Shown here: positions 46,916-60,599 of the stretch, piece by piece
How the letters are laid out: each line of letters opens with the position of its first letter
How positions within the stretch are numbered: the stretch's first letter is position 1
DNA from: Charina bottae
Taxonomy: Eukaryota; Chordata; Lepidosauria; Squamata; Charinaidae
Direction of reading: 5' to 3'
NCBI GenBank assembly: GCA_023362775.1
Contig: JALMGJ010000001.1
Coordinates: 88,352,501-88,416,500, forward strand
DNA length: 64,000 nucleotides
Made by a program: the position numbers and the translations under genes
The notes under the pieces: model-generated
Seen by the model: the letters and a program-made list of their open reading frames with translations, nothing else
The model's database searches: none
What the model was told of the DNA's origin: nothing

Positions 46916-47264
46916 TTCTAAAATTACCTTCTTAGTTGGCTTTGTTCTGTTAAGATAACTAAGAGGTAGAAAATCTGAATGTTCTCCAGACTCTGGGATG
47001 AGAAGATAGCATAGAATGAAATCATTAAGAGAACATAACCTTAAATCCTTTATAGTTGAGAAATAAGAAGAACATCCTACATTTCTTCCTTAGGTGATCT
47101 AGGAAAATTTCCTAGGATTACATATCATAGGACAGTAATCTTTAATTCTGGATCACCTTTAACAGAAATATGTATTTGGGACCAGTACATATTACCTTTT
47201 TAAATTGTAGATTTGCATGGTGCCAGTCTGAGATAAGGCTGAGACTCAGTGATGTAGCATTCTC

Positions 47265-47372
47265 CAGACTGGTGTTCTCCATTATGTTGGGAGTGGAACT
47301 GCCATGATTCCTAGGAGTTGCAATCCTAACATACATGGAAGACTTTATACTGGAGAGGTTGCCACATTAGAT
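47265..47372. repeat. Decayed fold-back hAT MITE
   Basis: TTCTCCAGACTGGTGTTCTC, ATTATGTTGGGAGTGGAACT, TGATTCCTAGGAGTTGCAAT and ACTGGAGAGGTTGCC give two complementary halves around a short centre, as in fold-back hAT MITEs. Diverged; no target duplication found. Confidence 0.5.
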
Positions 47373-50100
47373 TGAGCTGTTGAAAATCAATCATCCTAGA
47401 GTATGTTGGAGAAAAGCAAGTTCTCTTTTTGCTGCTCTACCAAGGAGGCACTATGGAGATGAGATGCCATGCAAACTTCCTTCCTTGAGAGTAAGTCCCA
47501 TTGAACACAATCTGATTTGTATTTGCTGAATAAATGAGCACAGTAGCTAAGGATGCAAAGAGGAGGATACTTCATTCTAGAGGACAACAATTCTAGACCT
47601 CAATACTGGAGGACAGGGAGAGAAAGAGATGGTGTAGAAATGTATTTGCACTTCTAAAAATAAAAATGAAGAGCAATAAGTGGAGTGGTGGTAGGGGCAG
47701 TCTTCCTCAAAAGAATCCATAAAACCTGAGGTGGCTAGATTAATTCTCTGACCTAACATAGGGCCAAGTGAAAGGGAAAAACAGTTACCTCCACAATACA
47801 TGGTTAACGAAGTAGAGCCACTGATGACTTATTTCCCCAAAGCAGTATTGTTTAATGACAGAGGGAATATCTTTGCATCTGCTATACACATAGGACTGGC
47901 AAAAAGAGAATGGTTTTAGGGTTGGGTCAAATATACAAGATTTATAGATCACTGTCTCAGCGCATATCAAATGATGGTCAGGTTGTTCTTACAGGACAAC
48001 TGTCCTGTATAAATTGATGAGCGAGATTGTGGATATGGCATTAGACTCCCTTCTCCCTTCCCTTCCACCCACATGGGTTGGCTTCCTGAAGGTATAGTAT
48101 TGAAAAGAAGGTCGATGCCCATGCCTGGCCGAGGGGGAGCTCTAGAATAACTCTGGTTTCTTTTTCAAGAAAGGAACTATGGGAAAAGATGCAGAAGGTG
48201 TCCTGGAGAGACCTTTGCTAAGAGAGGAAATCTTTGCAGAAAAAAGGCGGCTTGCGGCCCTTAGCTGCCTCCCAGCCTGCTTGATTTGCATGCATGTGCA
48301 TTCACACATGTGCATAGACGATACATGGGGTTTTGCAAAAAGGGTCACAGCAGGATACCAAAATGAATGAGTATTTTTCTTAAGTTGTTGTAAAGCCATC
48401 AAAGTGCATAAGATGCCTCGGGGATGGCATCAATCCAAAGAGTGGATTGGCTTATATAAGCTAATCAAACAGGATAAAATAAAGTTTGGGAGATGAAAGG
48501 ATTTGAAATCCCCTTTTGAAGATGGAAATGTGTGTATGTGTGTTTGCGCATGTGCCTATGTACATGTATGAAAAGGTCTGTTTATATATGTGAAATTAGC
48601 AACTGGAATAAACTGGGTCTTTGCAATATGATGGGAGTGGTGGTTGTGAGGGGCTAGAAATTAAATGGAGTGTGAAGAGATGTATTCACTTAATGATTAC
48701 CCTTTTCAGTGAAATCATGAGGGTAAAACAAGTCAGGTGGGGTTAAATTGCACATGGGCTGGATCAGTTTTCTACCTCTGAAGTTGGGGAGGGGGAAAAG
48801 GCATTGCTTTGATGAAAGATGATGTTCAGATGAGCTGGAAGGGTTAAAGCAGTTCCTGAGGAATTTGCTTTGAACCAATTTAAAATGGAGGCAACCTATT
48901 TGAGAGGCTGGGGGTGAAGCCAGCTTGGTGCCGGTGGGGAAAAACATTCAAGGAAAAAATTGAGATACACAGGAAAGATCAGGGAGGGGGGAATAAGGGG
49001 AGGAAAGCACCCGCCTAAGCGTGTGTGTGTGGGTAGCTTGTATGAAACTGCAACCTGGGAACTACGCCGGTGAAGTCATACACTGCAACAGAATAAATTT
49101 CTTGCTTTTTCAAAATGTCATTTGCACCGCTTTATGGCAGGCAGTCTCCCCCCCCTCCCGTTACAGCATAGAACATGATGTGTGCAAGCAGGGCAAGGTT
49201 GTAACAAGAGATTTCAGTTTTGCCTGTACCATGAAAGATGGATTTGTGCCCAAATCATTTCTCCCTCTCCTTCCCATATACACCCAAGTATCAACCATAT
49301 AAGCTGAGGCAGCTGTTGGAGGAAAATACACGTGTGCCTGGCAATTTACCCATCTCTTTTGGCAGCTGTGTATCGAGATGGGAATTAGAGTGTATTTTCT
49401 AGGGGGTGGGGGTTCTTATACTCACTCTACCACCCAATAAAAATCTCTGACATACTGGAAGAAGCCGAATCATTGGGAAAAGTGGTCTTGGGATGGAAAG
49501 AAGCAACTGATTGTATTTGAGGAATAGGATTGTACAATTCTTATTCTACCAAGACGGAAAAAAGGTAGGGTCTCACTTAATCCTTGCCCATCTCTGAAGC
49601 TCTAAATGTTCCTTGCAGCCAAGTGGAATCTACCAAAGAAAGGGCTTTGCCAAATGTTGCTCTGTGTGATGAGGATTTGTATTTAAAATTGGGATATGTT
49701 GAAGATTTCCTTAAGGGTTAGGACAAGAACATCTGTTTGGGGGCCTCACGCAGCTGTCAAAAGTCTATTGAACAAATAATCATCAATAACCTTTTGTGGG
49801 TATTATTTCATCTATCCTGCTTTTTTTAAAAAAATAAATAAATAACACTGCTCCTCTTGCTGCTATGGCCGTCATTTGAATTACTCCTGAATGCTATGGT
49901 GGGACTAATCCAGAAAGACAGCATGCCAGCAGCTGAATTATTGCTTGTTGGACTGGTGAAATGTTTACGTTTGGAAGGATTTATTGGAAGGGGGAACTGA
50001 CTCACTGTAAAATGGCCCATATCAAATTGGCTTCCCTTCCTAAGAATGGACATGGATGTGGATGTTATAGTAAGACATTTATGGTATATGTCCTCTGGTC
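47373..50100 (+). other. XKR6 intron 1, no feature seen
   Basis: Unique-looking intronic sequence. Short frames have no known domains. Confidence 0.55.
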
Positions 50101-50103
50101 TGT

Positions 50104-50245
50104 AAAATTTTTGAAAAGCCAACTGCAACGAAATTTCATTCTATTGTGCACTTGTATAGTGTATAGTGGAATGACAATAAAGTTATTATTCTATTCTATT
50201 CTATTCTATTCTATTCTATTCTATTCTATTCTATTCTATTCTATT
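50104..50245 (+). mobile_element. CR1-L3-like 3' end with (CTATT)n tail
   Basis: ATTCTATTGTGCACTTGTAT and GGAATGACAATAAAGTTATT lead directly into 11 perfect CTATT units (50191-50245), which are AATAG on the other strand. LINE 3' ends of the form GACAATAAAGTTCTATTCTA with AATAG microsatellites are described for snake CR1-L3 ('Snake1') elements. Confidence 0.6.
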
Positions 50246-50280
50246 TAAAAGAAACCAAAAGAATGAAGCATGTGATAGTG

Positions 50281-50530
50281 GCCCAACGAGGTGGCAGCAT
50301 CTAGTTGACCTTGACTGATCTCAAAAAGCTAAGCAGAGTAAGACCTCATTAGTACTTGGATGGGGAACCACCAAGCAACACCAGGCCTGTAGGCTAGATG
50401 GGGAAGTTGAAAAAATGCCTTGGAATAAAACAATGGCAAACCATTTCTGTACTGTTGCCACAAAATATTAATTGGACTCAACTATTTAGTTCCCAGGGTC
50501 AAGTTTGCTCAAAAGTGACCTTACTTAAAT
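50281..50530 (+). repeat. 5S rRNA-derived SINE
   Basis: Positions 50308-50396 follow 5S rRNA order: CTGATCTCAAAAAGCTAAGC, TTAGTACTTGGATGGGGAAC, CACCAAGCAACACCAGGCCT and GTAGGCT, equivalent to CTGATCTCGGAAGCTAAGCA, TTAGTACTTGGATGGGAGAC and GGTGCTGTAGGCT. The body then contains CAATGGCAAACCATTTCTGT and TTGCCACAAAATATTAATTGG, a body also seen in the tRNA-headed SINE at 62225-62449. It is a retroposon, not a 5S gene. Confidence 0.85.
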
Positions 50531-53500
50531 GATATTATACTAATGGAACCTTCCAATTTGACCTTGGTTTATTTATTGGTTTGGCAAATGCAAAAAAAAA
50601 TATAGCAGAATGGTACTGAAAATATTTCCCATTACCTGACACTGATAAGTTAAATTGCATGAGGGCATTTTCAAAGAAAGGTCTGGGGAAGAGAAAGATG
50701 GGCTTTGCACAACATGCCATACAAGGCTAAAATTAGGATGGATAGTTTGTATTTCAATATATTTTGGGAAACTCAGCTATTGTTTTACAATGCTGTGTGA
50801 ACCAGGCCATCATGTTAAGTCATAGGAAAGTTTATTTAGGTATAAAATGTGAATACAGCAATTGTGAGTATGAAATACAACTGAATATTTCTCACTACAG
50901 TTGAAGAATTGTGACTGCTTGCTTTTGGGAAGTCATTTCATTTGGAGTGGGGTGGACAAATTTATGGAGATGAAAAGAACTTGGTGTGAGACAGTGTCTG
51001 GAGAAATTTGAAAATAATTACTTTTTATTTTATGAAACTTATCCCTGTTTGGATAAAGTGAGTTTTCATAGTTTTGTCAACTGCTTGATTTGATTAAATT
51101 TCTTTTATAAGGTTCTGGAAATACAAGTATCTTTCACTAATTTTAGGTAACTGAAGATATATATTTGTTGCATTGTAGAACCACTTTTTTGCAGTGGAAT
51201 CTGGAACCCTTATAATGCATCACTGATTGATTATGGGAACAATTTTTTGTATATGTATAGAAAGGCATGAGCACACTCAGAAGTGTTATCAGCCAAAAAT
51301 CTGGGCAACTACTAGAGGGCAGCAAAGACTGGAGTGTTTTGCATCTCTGGTAATCCTAGCCAATACATCCAGGAATGAGATGCTGAATGATGCTGTAATC
51401 CAGGCGTGTCTGAGATATGCAACAACTTGGCACTTTGTCCATCAGTCTACTTATTGGAAGAGTCCAGTTGACTTTGGATGAATAGATGTAAAGGGACAGC
51501 TGAGAGGCAAGATGTCAACCCTGGCCCACGATGATGCTGCTGAATTTATGGACTTTAGTTTTCCGATGATTCTATCATTTTGTTGCAATCCCAAGGACAT
51601 GTTTTGGTCACCAGGAGATGTTTCAAATAACCATATGCAAGTTTTTGCAGTTTTGTGACCTGCTCCTCAGAGGCAAATGGAAATTTCCTTTAGTCAGGAG
51701 TTTACAAAGGGTAGGTGGCAGGAATGTGTAGCACCTACAGTACATTCCACCTAATCCTTAAAAATGATGAAACAAATACTATGCTATTTTATTAAAAATT
51801 AGACCATAGATACAGTATATCAAGCTGAGGCTTGTACTGTTTACATTGACTGAAAAAGTGTTTTAGATAGTAACTTTTCCCAGCTTTCCCATGAAATCCT
51901 AGGAACTGAATTTTGGATCATTTGCATAGATTTCAGCTTCTTTATCAGTGAGCTACAGCCAATTCCAAATATAGGAAGTTACCTTACATTGAATCAAATC
52001 ATTGGCCCAGTAACTCAGTGTTGTATACAGTATGTGATGCTTCCCTAGGCTGATAGACTCCAAATATGTTAGGCTATATCTTCCATCATTTCCAAGGAAC
52101 ATGAACATGTGGTTCAAAACTTTGCAAACACCACATGAGTGAAGATAAGTCCAAATAGTGTTCAAATAGAAGTCTTTCCCAGTGTGATCTGGAAATGCTA
52201 CTAACTGAATCTGGGATCTTTGGCTTACAAACACATGTTCAACTACAGAGCTATGACTAAAATTCTTGACTCAACCTGCTTCTACTTTTGAAAAAGAAGC
52301 TCTCTGCTTTTCTTTTCTGTGTTACTGGAAGCTTTTTTTTTTTAATCCTATAGTGGAATACTCTGAAGATGGGTTGCCTATCTTACTTGTGTACCTGTTT
52401 CAAGTATTTTTCAAAAATGGATAGGAGGCACCCATCCAGACACTTCAGGCACTTCATATTTTATGAATGAGTGCTCCGAAGTCTAGGCAAAGATGGAATT
52501 ATAAGGGGCCACAAGAGAAATTCTGCTTACTTTTTCTGGCTCATGAGCTAATTGGGACATCTGCTTCTTGCTTATGGACACATACTTGTTGAGACCAAAA
52601 GCTCTTTGGATATTCATCACCCCTATGAAGGTGCCCCAGACTGAGATAGTATTAGGAGGAAGAAGTTACTGCAGACTTAAGAAAGCACTGTAGCCAATCA
52701 CATGAATCGAAACAAGGCAAGAGGGTGTGTGTGTGGGTGTATGTGTGCTATTTTGGGTCCTGTTGATACATAGATGGTAACTTGGGAAGGAACTTTGTCA
52801 GCATACTTTCCAAAGGAATTAGGTTTCAAGGGTCTTTGAAGGAGCAGGGCCATTTTCCTGTCTGATGCAAGGAAAATATTTCTCCCCCTGCTGCTTGGAC
52901 CAATTCCATGTACAAAAACTGATCAAACCAATACTATTTTTACTTTGACATGGGAAAGCAATCTCCACTAAATCTAAAGAAAAGAGGTTAGTTTGGAGTA
53001 CACAGGGTAGGTGGTGTGCCAAGACTACTCAGTTCTCCAGTGCATCACCACCACTACACTCTCCCCAGTGTTTGCCCCCTGTGCAATGCTTCATTCTGTC
53101 TTAGCTCTAGGGCCAGCCCTGCTCAGCAGTAAAAGATGGCAAGCTGGAATGGCCAAGGGGGCCTAGCTAGATCAAAATGAGATAGATAGGCTGAAGCAGA
53201 ACGAGAAAAGTTAAGGACAAATTGGCAGACAGCATACCAGGCAGAGAAAAGGTATCTTTAAGGATCAACCAGGACTCCAGAAGGCAGAAGAGCATGAATA
53301 GGTTCTTCTACTAAAGGAGTTCAAACAGGAGATATGACCTATTGATTGGCCTGTCAGCAGCCTTTCTCTACTTCCTTTTTAGGAGGCTGCTGGGAAGCTG
53401 GAGCCAAAGATACCACAAATGATCAAGGAAATGTACAGTAGGTCTGAATTCTGCTTTTAGAGGAGGGTCATATCCAGCTTACTAAGGTAAAAGATGGTCA

Positions 53501-55129
53501 GCTGCCACCACAAAACTGTATGTGTGGCCTGATCTCCCTCTCTATGGGGAAGGGGAGCATCAAGAGATACAGTGGGTGGGCAAGAACACAAAGCAGGCAG
53601 GGACATGCCAGAAATACAGGTGAGATTTTCCTCTTTTCTGTGTGCTTGGGAGTTTGAGAGTTTTGTTTGATACTCGTCTTTGGCCTACTCAAGGATTCAT
53701 AGTAACATTTTTAGGTGCTTCGGTATCCGCATGATAAGAAACTATGCTCACAATTGCTGGCAGTCATTCACCAAAATTCAGCTGCGTGGTTACAGTAGCT
53801 TTGCATCCTGGGACTGTAGCAAAGGGACTTGGGACCACATACAACTTTAGGGACTTGGATTGCCCACCTTTGATATGGAAGATGAGTGTAACAGTTTCTT
53901 ACGAGCACTAGAGGAGAGCAGTAAGCAGTAGCGTTTTGGGCTTTGCGGGGTTTCTGTTGCCATCCTCCATTTATTTGCTCAAAGGTGAACATGTCACACA
54001 CTGGATAGTTAAGGCCAAGACAAAAAGTGTCTTTGTTTCTTTTTTGAGTATAACTTTTGCTTAAGCTGTACCCACAAGTAGGTTAATGGGTCATAATTTG
54101 CTTCCTGAAAAATGTAAAAAGTTTAGCTAGGAACCAAGGTTATTTAATGTAATCCTTGTTGGAGATGGATTGCAGTGTGGTATATCTGGAGTTACAGAGA
54201 TTCCCAGCTGTCACTCTGGTTCACAACACTGGAAACAATCGTGCAAGTTCATGTTCAAATGCTGCAAAGTTCTTATATGCACACATTTTATGTGCTCAAA
54301 TACAGCTTCAAATTGAAATCAGGATCATGTGTTGGTCCAGTTTTATTGTCTTACCAGTTATTTACATGCAGGAGTAAATAATTTATCTATGCTTTCAAAT
54401 GTGTGGGCAAGCATAAACTTGTACAGTTATTCTAGTTGCCTTTTCCCATCTGCTGACAGATGTTCAGAAAGACTTATAAACTGCAATAGTATCTTTTCAT
54501 GCAGTGCAATATTAACTTGGGGAACTCTCTGTTGCAAGATGTGTATGGCCACAAATATGGCCTTAAAGTGGGAGCAGTTATGGTGATTCAATGAACTTTC
54601 ATGCTCCGAGGCAGCATACCTTTGAACAGAGGAGCACTGCTTTGGCTTCAAACCCAATTTGTGTGCCTCTCAGTGATGGTGAGTTGCTGCGCTTTCACTC
54701 TGATTCAGCAGAAGTCTTCTAATGTAGGATTAGGTTGCAAATAACCAACAGGTTTACTTAGGCAGATGAGATTATAATGTATCTGTACATTGTACAGTAT
54801 TCCATAACACCTGTAGACTTTTTTGCACCTCTGTCTTTACAAGTTTGCTTTCTGATCCAATAATGTTCATGATATATGGAAATGTATACATATAAATGTA
54901 AAAAGTTGTATTATGAAAATTCAAATTCAGCATGATTTACACACAGATGAAGAAAGTCTGAAGCATAGATATGGCATAAAGTATATTACGGATGTGATTT
55001 TGTTAAAGAAACATGGAGTTAGTTATCAACTAATCTAAGGCAATGGGATATATATAAAGCATATATACTGTATATATATATAGGAGAAAATGTTTTCTAA
55101 GGAACAAAGCAGAGCCTAGTCTCTTCATG
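50531..55129 (+). other. XKR6 intron 1, no feature seen
   Basis: About 4.6 kb of unique-looking intronic sequence without recognisable exons, RNA genes or recent repeats. Confidence 0.55.
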
Positions 55130-55345
55130 ACTTTAGAAATAATAATCAGCCTTTTCAACTGAGCCTGGGTGCAAGTTAGAAGCCGGTGTAGATGACTCAG
55201 GATTAGTACGATGTGCTTTCTGTCAGTAATCCTTGTCAATTGATGACCTGTAACAGCTTGTGCTAGCTGAAACCCTGATACTCCCATCAAGAACAACACT
55301 GCAAAGGACACATTGCAGTACTCCAGTTGAGAGATACTCAGTTTG
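55130..55345 (-). repeat. Old LINE-like relic (uncertain family)
   Basis: GCCTGGGTGCAAGTTAGAAG...ACACTGCAAAGGACACATTG, CAGTACTCCAGTTGAG resembles the antisense of an L2/CR1-type internal region (phrases like CATTGCAGTAGTCCAGTC are common in such relics). A similar phrase order occurs at 58010-58270. Confidence 0.35.
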
Positions 55346-57999
55346 GGGATGTCCATCTGTTCTGGTGGGTGAAGAAGAAAGTGTAAAAGTTGTCCTATAT
55401 GGCTAAATCAAAATGATGGCTGATGGTTATAATGGGAAGGGGGAAAATGAATGAAATATTATGAATGTTTTTTAAAATGGATTTGAAGAGAGCGAATAAG
55501 AAAAGTGATTCATTCTTAAAATGTTGCTGTGGCAGAACCAAATAAATATTTGTTCCCACTTCAAATCATTAACAAATATTTTCATAACTAAAAATTATGA
55601 CAGAGGTATAAAATTTTCCTATGCAGTATTTAGCATTTTTATTCATTCTTGTGTAAATTTTAATAGTGTATCAATGGACCAAGTAAGATACATAATTAAA
55701 CTGTAGGACTGCCAACAGTATGAATTGCTTTGGAAAATAATTAGGTTTCTTGGCCAGCTAGTTATATATGGATGGCTACTAGCCATGATTGGCAAAAATG
55801 CAGCCTTCGTGTTGAGAGATTTTAGAGCTCTGACTGCCAGATGTTATTGATTAATGAGACAGTTGTCACTACCTGCACTTCCTATGAACTTTTGCCTGAA
55901 TTTTGCCTGCCATTCTTGGAGACAGAATTCTGAGTTGAGTGGACTACTAGTTTGGCATGACAAAGTCTTTTTTAGAAGTTGGTTAGGTCTATGCAAAGAA
56001 TTTGGAGAAGCAACCACAGAACCCATCTGAATTCTGTTTTTGTGTAGAGACTATGATGTCTTTTGAAGTCTCTATGTGGCTGCTTGGAGGCCTTTTCTGA
56101 TCTTCTGAGTCTGCAGGTGTGCACATAGGAGGCATGTCCACTGGGACTGCTGCTGCAGCAAAGTGGCTGCATTGAGCTTTCAAGAGAGACAGCTCCTTGA
56201 TGCTCTGAGCAACAGGTTCAGGAAAATGATAATCACTTAATCAGTTCATAACAACAATACCGCACTGGCTCTCTGCTGGTGATCATTTCAATCATTGGAT
56301 CAAATGGGAAATTTGACCAAATGGCCAACAAGGCCTCCTTCTATCTGTATTATTTGATGATAAATTATTGGGTCCACAATGGACTTATTAGCTGCCTTAA
56401 TTTATTTCACCATTGGCATGAGATTCAGGTTGAATTCTTTTCACTGGCTTAAAAAAAATCAATTTGCATTGGAGAAAAAAAGAATCTGAATAATGGAGTA
56501 TATCTTTCTCTCACGTGCTTTCTAGGAATAATCACTAGAAATACAGTTATTGTTATTGTTATTATTTTGATTTAGGCAACACCCGGCTCCCAAATGGCAT
56601 TGACACTACCAAATTTCCTAATAATTTTATTTACACTGAAACGAATAAATTTATGAGACCGTTCCCACTCTCTCTACCCTAGTGGAAAAATTAAGCATTA
56701 AATACGGTTCCAGAATTTTTCTACCCTACATCACAGAGCAGAAGCTGAAAGGTCCTTGAATGGACAACTTGGGTAACATAATAGAGGGAATCTTCATCGA
56801 CATATAATAGAGGGAATTACCTATAGCCAGGTAATTAGGGGTTGACCTATATCATAACAAGTATTCAGATCAGAAGCAAAAGTATAGCTAAGCATGCTTG
56901 AGAATTGCATTTCATCTGGAGTGAACTTAGCTTCAGTGGAACAGTAATTTGAAAATAAGAAAGTATATATATACACAGACATTAGTCCACAATTTGTTGA
57001 ACTTTCTGTAAATGCTTCATTTATTTACATCAGGATTATATAACGTAAAGCGCCAGGGTTGCAAGTGACCAACAACGCTTGGGTAAGTCCTCAGAGTCTG
57101 TCCAAAATTTGTTATTAATATGTGAGTTTTAATACGACAGAAGGGGGGAATTAAGAAACATAGTGAATAACCATATTAACTATATTTTCCTACATGCAAA
57201 TATGTCAGATCAGAAATCACGACACTGGTGCTATGATGCACCATGTGTAGCTTGGCTTGCAAAAAAAAAAAATAGGCTTCCATTCCATAACATGAATTAT
57301 CAAGACCCAAAAGCATAGACCCAACCAAACCAAACATTAATAATTGTCTTGGCAATTCACAGATGAAGCTGTGTTTGCCCCAGTGGAGTAGTCTTACTCT
57401 AAGTCTGCACCAAGTAATACGTCTAAATAATGAACGTTAACTTTTTATATTCCTAAACTAACCCAGGAACCCAAGAATATACCTTCCCCATCTTGCATCT
57501 AATCACAGTATAAGCATGTGGCAACATCTTTTTTTTCCTGCAATGTCCTCATGTTGTTGATTTCATTTTGTCCCCTGCCTACGACTGAAACAGACTTTAG
57601 TCATCTGTAGGGTTTTTTTTTGTGTGTGTTAAAATAGCACTTTCTTCCTTATTCCAATATTGTCTAAGGGTAGCTTCAAGGTGTATAATATCTGCTAGGC
57701 TTTGTCATTTATTACAATGAAGGGAAATCAGATGACTGCAATGACTTGACACAGAGGTGACAACGGTAGGATAGGGATTGGCAAAGTGGACAGCAAATTT
57801 CATGCCAGGATAATTTTCTGCTAACTGAAGAATGAGTGGATACCAATAACTATACAGTAGGGAAATGCCATAGGTTCCATTAATGGGAATAAATTTATTA
57901 GAGAATAATATTAAAGTAGACATGTTAGCCACTTGCGTTTAACTATCACCACCAACAATAGTACAAAATACAGTTTTTTGTACAGATGCGTGATATGCC
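55346..57999 (+). other. XKR6 intron 1, no feature seen
   Basis: Unique-looking intronic sequence, AT-rich. No credible coding or RNA feature. Confidence 0.55.
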
Positions 58000-58004
58000 A
58001 ATTC

Positions 58005-58280
58005 TATGACTGCCTAGCAAGCATGCAGGCCGCTGCATTCAAGATCAACTGAAATGTTCAGGTGCTCTTAAAGGGTAGCCCCATGTAGAACAAATTACAG
58101 TCAGGACAAAGACATACATTTTCTTCCAGGTAAGGTTGCAGGTGGCATACTAGCCAAAAGCTGGGCAATGACCCTCTTGGTCATGCCTTCTGTTTCTTGA
58201 CCCAGAGCTGTAAGTCCTGTAAGACCCACAGATTGCAAACCTGCTCTCTCTGGGTGAACACAGCTCCATCAAGAAACAAA
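58005..58280 (-). repeat. Old LINE-like relic (uncertain family)
   Basis: GGTGCTCTTAAAGGGTAGCC, CCATGTAGAACAAATTACAG, AAGCTGGGCAATGACCCTCT and CTGACCCAGAGCTGTAAGTC-like phrases resemble an antisense non-LTR internal region. Strongly decayed. Confidence 0.35.
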
Positions 58281-58550
58281 GGTGGTACTGTTCTTCCAAC
58301 ATAGGGTGTAAATGGCACACTAATTGTTTACATTCTTTTATATATCCTTTTAAACTGATTAAAATATGGGTAACAAACTATTACTATATGGCATTTTTAT
58401 TAGGAGATCAGGAAAAAATAAACACTTTTCCTCCTTTTGATCTTTTTCTCTAGATCACAGTTCCTGATAAATATATTCCAATAACTTGAAATTTGTATCT
58501 TGGTTCTGATAATTGTATAACTGATTCTGAGATCTGTATTAGCTTATCTG

Positions 58551-58969
58551 TGTTACCTGAGGGACCGTCTCATCCCTGGAACATCGACCCGCCCCACTCG
58601 GTCATGCAGAGAGGGCATGCTACGGATCCCATTGGCAAAAGAATTTCATCTAGCGGGGTCCAGGAGGTGTGCCTTCTCTGCAGTAGCACCCGCCCTTTGG
58701 AATACCTTGCCCCTGGAGCTGAGGCGAGTTTCTTCGCTCCCGACCTTCCGGAAAGACTTGAAGACCTGGTTCTGCCGCCTTGCTTGGGACGGGAATGCCA
58801 GTAGTTCCTCTTGGGAGTGGCTGGTGCCATGAAACCCGCCTTATTATTAACATCTTTCTATTTGGATTTTATATATAAATTATTGTTGTTGTAATTTTAT
58901 ATTTTTAACTGGTTGTTGTGAACCGCCCAGAGTTCCCTGGTATGGAGGAGATGGGTGGTGATACAAATT

Positions 58970-59010
<41 letters not shown>
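58551..59010 (+). mobile_element. L2 LINE 3' end with (AAT)n tail
   Basis: It encodes the last L2 residues in two frames (LAGSRRCAFSAVAPALWNTL, FRKDLKTWFCRLAW at 58617-58800). The 3' UTR (GTGAACCGCCCAGAGTTCCC) and a (TAA)n tail of about 40 bp follow. It is closest in layout to the copy at 1376-2360 and extremely 5'-truncated. Inserted in XKR6 intron 1 in sense orientation. Confidence 0.88.
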
Positions 59011-59011
<1 letters not shown>

Positions 59012-59261
59012 TTAGAATGGAACAACTGATTTTTGAACCACACTTGAGTTGTGCCAAAACCAGTCAGCTTCCTTTCAAGAATGAAATACTTTCTCTGGGC
59101 ACAGAAATAGCTTTTCTCAGATCTCATTTAAAGTTAAACTAACTGATCTTGCAGTGAGTTCAAACTTCAACCACAAACAAAATGCACAACTTCAGGGTGG
59201 GGTGGGGGAATGGCTGTTGTCCATATCCTTGGAGAACTGTCTTGTAATACAAATGCCCCTT

Positions 59262-59278
59262 CCCCCCCCCCCCCCCCC
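59262..59278. repeat. C17 homopolymer
   Basis: A run of 17 Cs followed by GGG; length uncertain in any assembly. Confidence 0.95.
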
Positions 59279-59384
59279 GGGATTCCAAAACTAAGTCCAG
59301 AGCTGCTCAAATCAAAGGGTGCCAACTCCAGATACTGGCTGGATTCCCATATCACATAACAGTACAATGAGATTTATTTGGTTT

Positions 59385-59540
59385 TTACTCAGCATGTTGT
59401 ATGAACCCAGACACTGGATTGTAAACTAAATTTCATGACTTGGCATTTGATGGGATCCCAGGCAATTAAAGCTTGTTCCATAAACCATGAACAGACTATG
59501 GCATAACGTAACAAGTCATGTCATGTGAAGCCAGCCACTG
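59385..59540. repeat. Unnamed dispersed repeat, copy C
   Basis: TTGTATGAACCCAGACACTG on the left and GTCATGTGAAGCCAGCCACT on the right, with CCATAAACCATGAACAGACT and TAAAGCTTGTT inside. Word content is shared with copies A and B. Confidence 0.4.
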
Positions 59541-60599
59541 GGTAAAATCATGTAAAAGTTACAACATGGTGGGAGATTGTCTGATTATATTGTAAATGGA
59601 ATACCATTTTGCCTGATGGGAGCTAAAACTGAAGTTATAACCTCCATCTTCCCATCTGTTTTACCTCTGTAATCCAAAGGAAATTGTTCTCCCATACTTG
59701 GAGGAATCCTCTTTTCTAATTAACTGTGAAAGACAAGACACCTTTCAATGTGGAAAAGAGTTTGGACACAATAGCTCTGTTTTATAACTTCAGTGTCACC
59801 CCAGCCATCTATGCCCGTCTGCATTCTAGGCTGGATGGAGTTCCTGAAAAAAGGTGGAAAGGGACTATGCAGAAGAATCTCCCTGGCTTTTCCCCCTTCA
59901 GCCCTCCCGCATCTCGAGGGAAGCATATTTAATTTGACTTGCCCTGAGCTGTGACTTGAAGAACTAGATGCTCTGGGCTAGAACTTTGTAGGCATATTAG
60001 AAGGCCTTGAACACCTTGGATGGCTGTCTTACCCATGGCTTATTAGCCGTGGCTTCTCTCTGCTTGCTTTTTTACTGTTGAGATGGTTTCTCTAACTCTG
60101 GGGCTGTGGCCTGCCCACCCCTGGCTGCATCCACAGCAGCTGTAGCCAATCAGAGATACATGAGGCCCAGTGCAGCCAGCAATGGTACCATACTGGCAAG
60201 TGAGCAGCTTGGAGGCTGCATCATCTTGAACTCGGATGTCCAGATCCGCTTCTGGCTTAGACCAGACCCTAGCTGGAGAATTGCTTTTGCTAATTGATGG
60301 TGTTGTTCTCTTGCCATTCCTTCTCCACTAAGAATAAAACACAGGATTTTCCAGAGCAGATTTTTGGGTAGCAGGATGACCACCTCCAAACTGTGATTGT
60401 CTTTGGATACAATTTTGTGATTGCCTGATATAATCTTATTTGTCTGTTGATTTTTAGATTATTAGGACAGACCCAGATTTTAAAGGCTCACTTAAACAAG
60501 GCCAGGGTGGGGGCCATGTGAATCCCGGGGTGGAATGTTGTTCTAGGTGGTAAATGCCAGGAGCTCAAGGCACTGTGCATAGCATTCCTTCCTCCAATT
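59541..60599 (+). other. XKR6 intron 1, no feature seen
   Basis: Unique-looking sequence. The frame at 60106-60297 has no known domain. Confidence 0.55.

Noticed and set aside
50308..50396. Possible 5S rRNA gene
   Set aside because: Only part of the 5S sequence is retained, with many changes, and it is fused to a SINE body.
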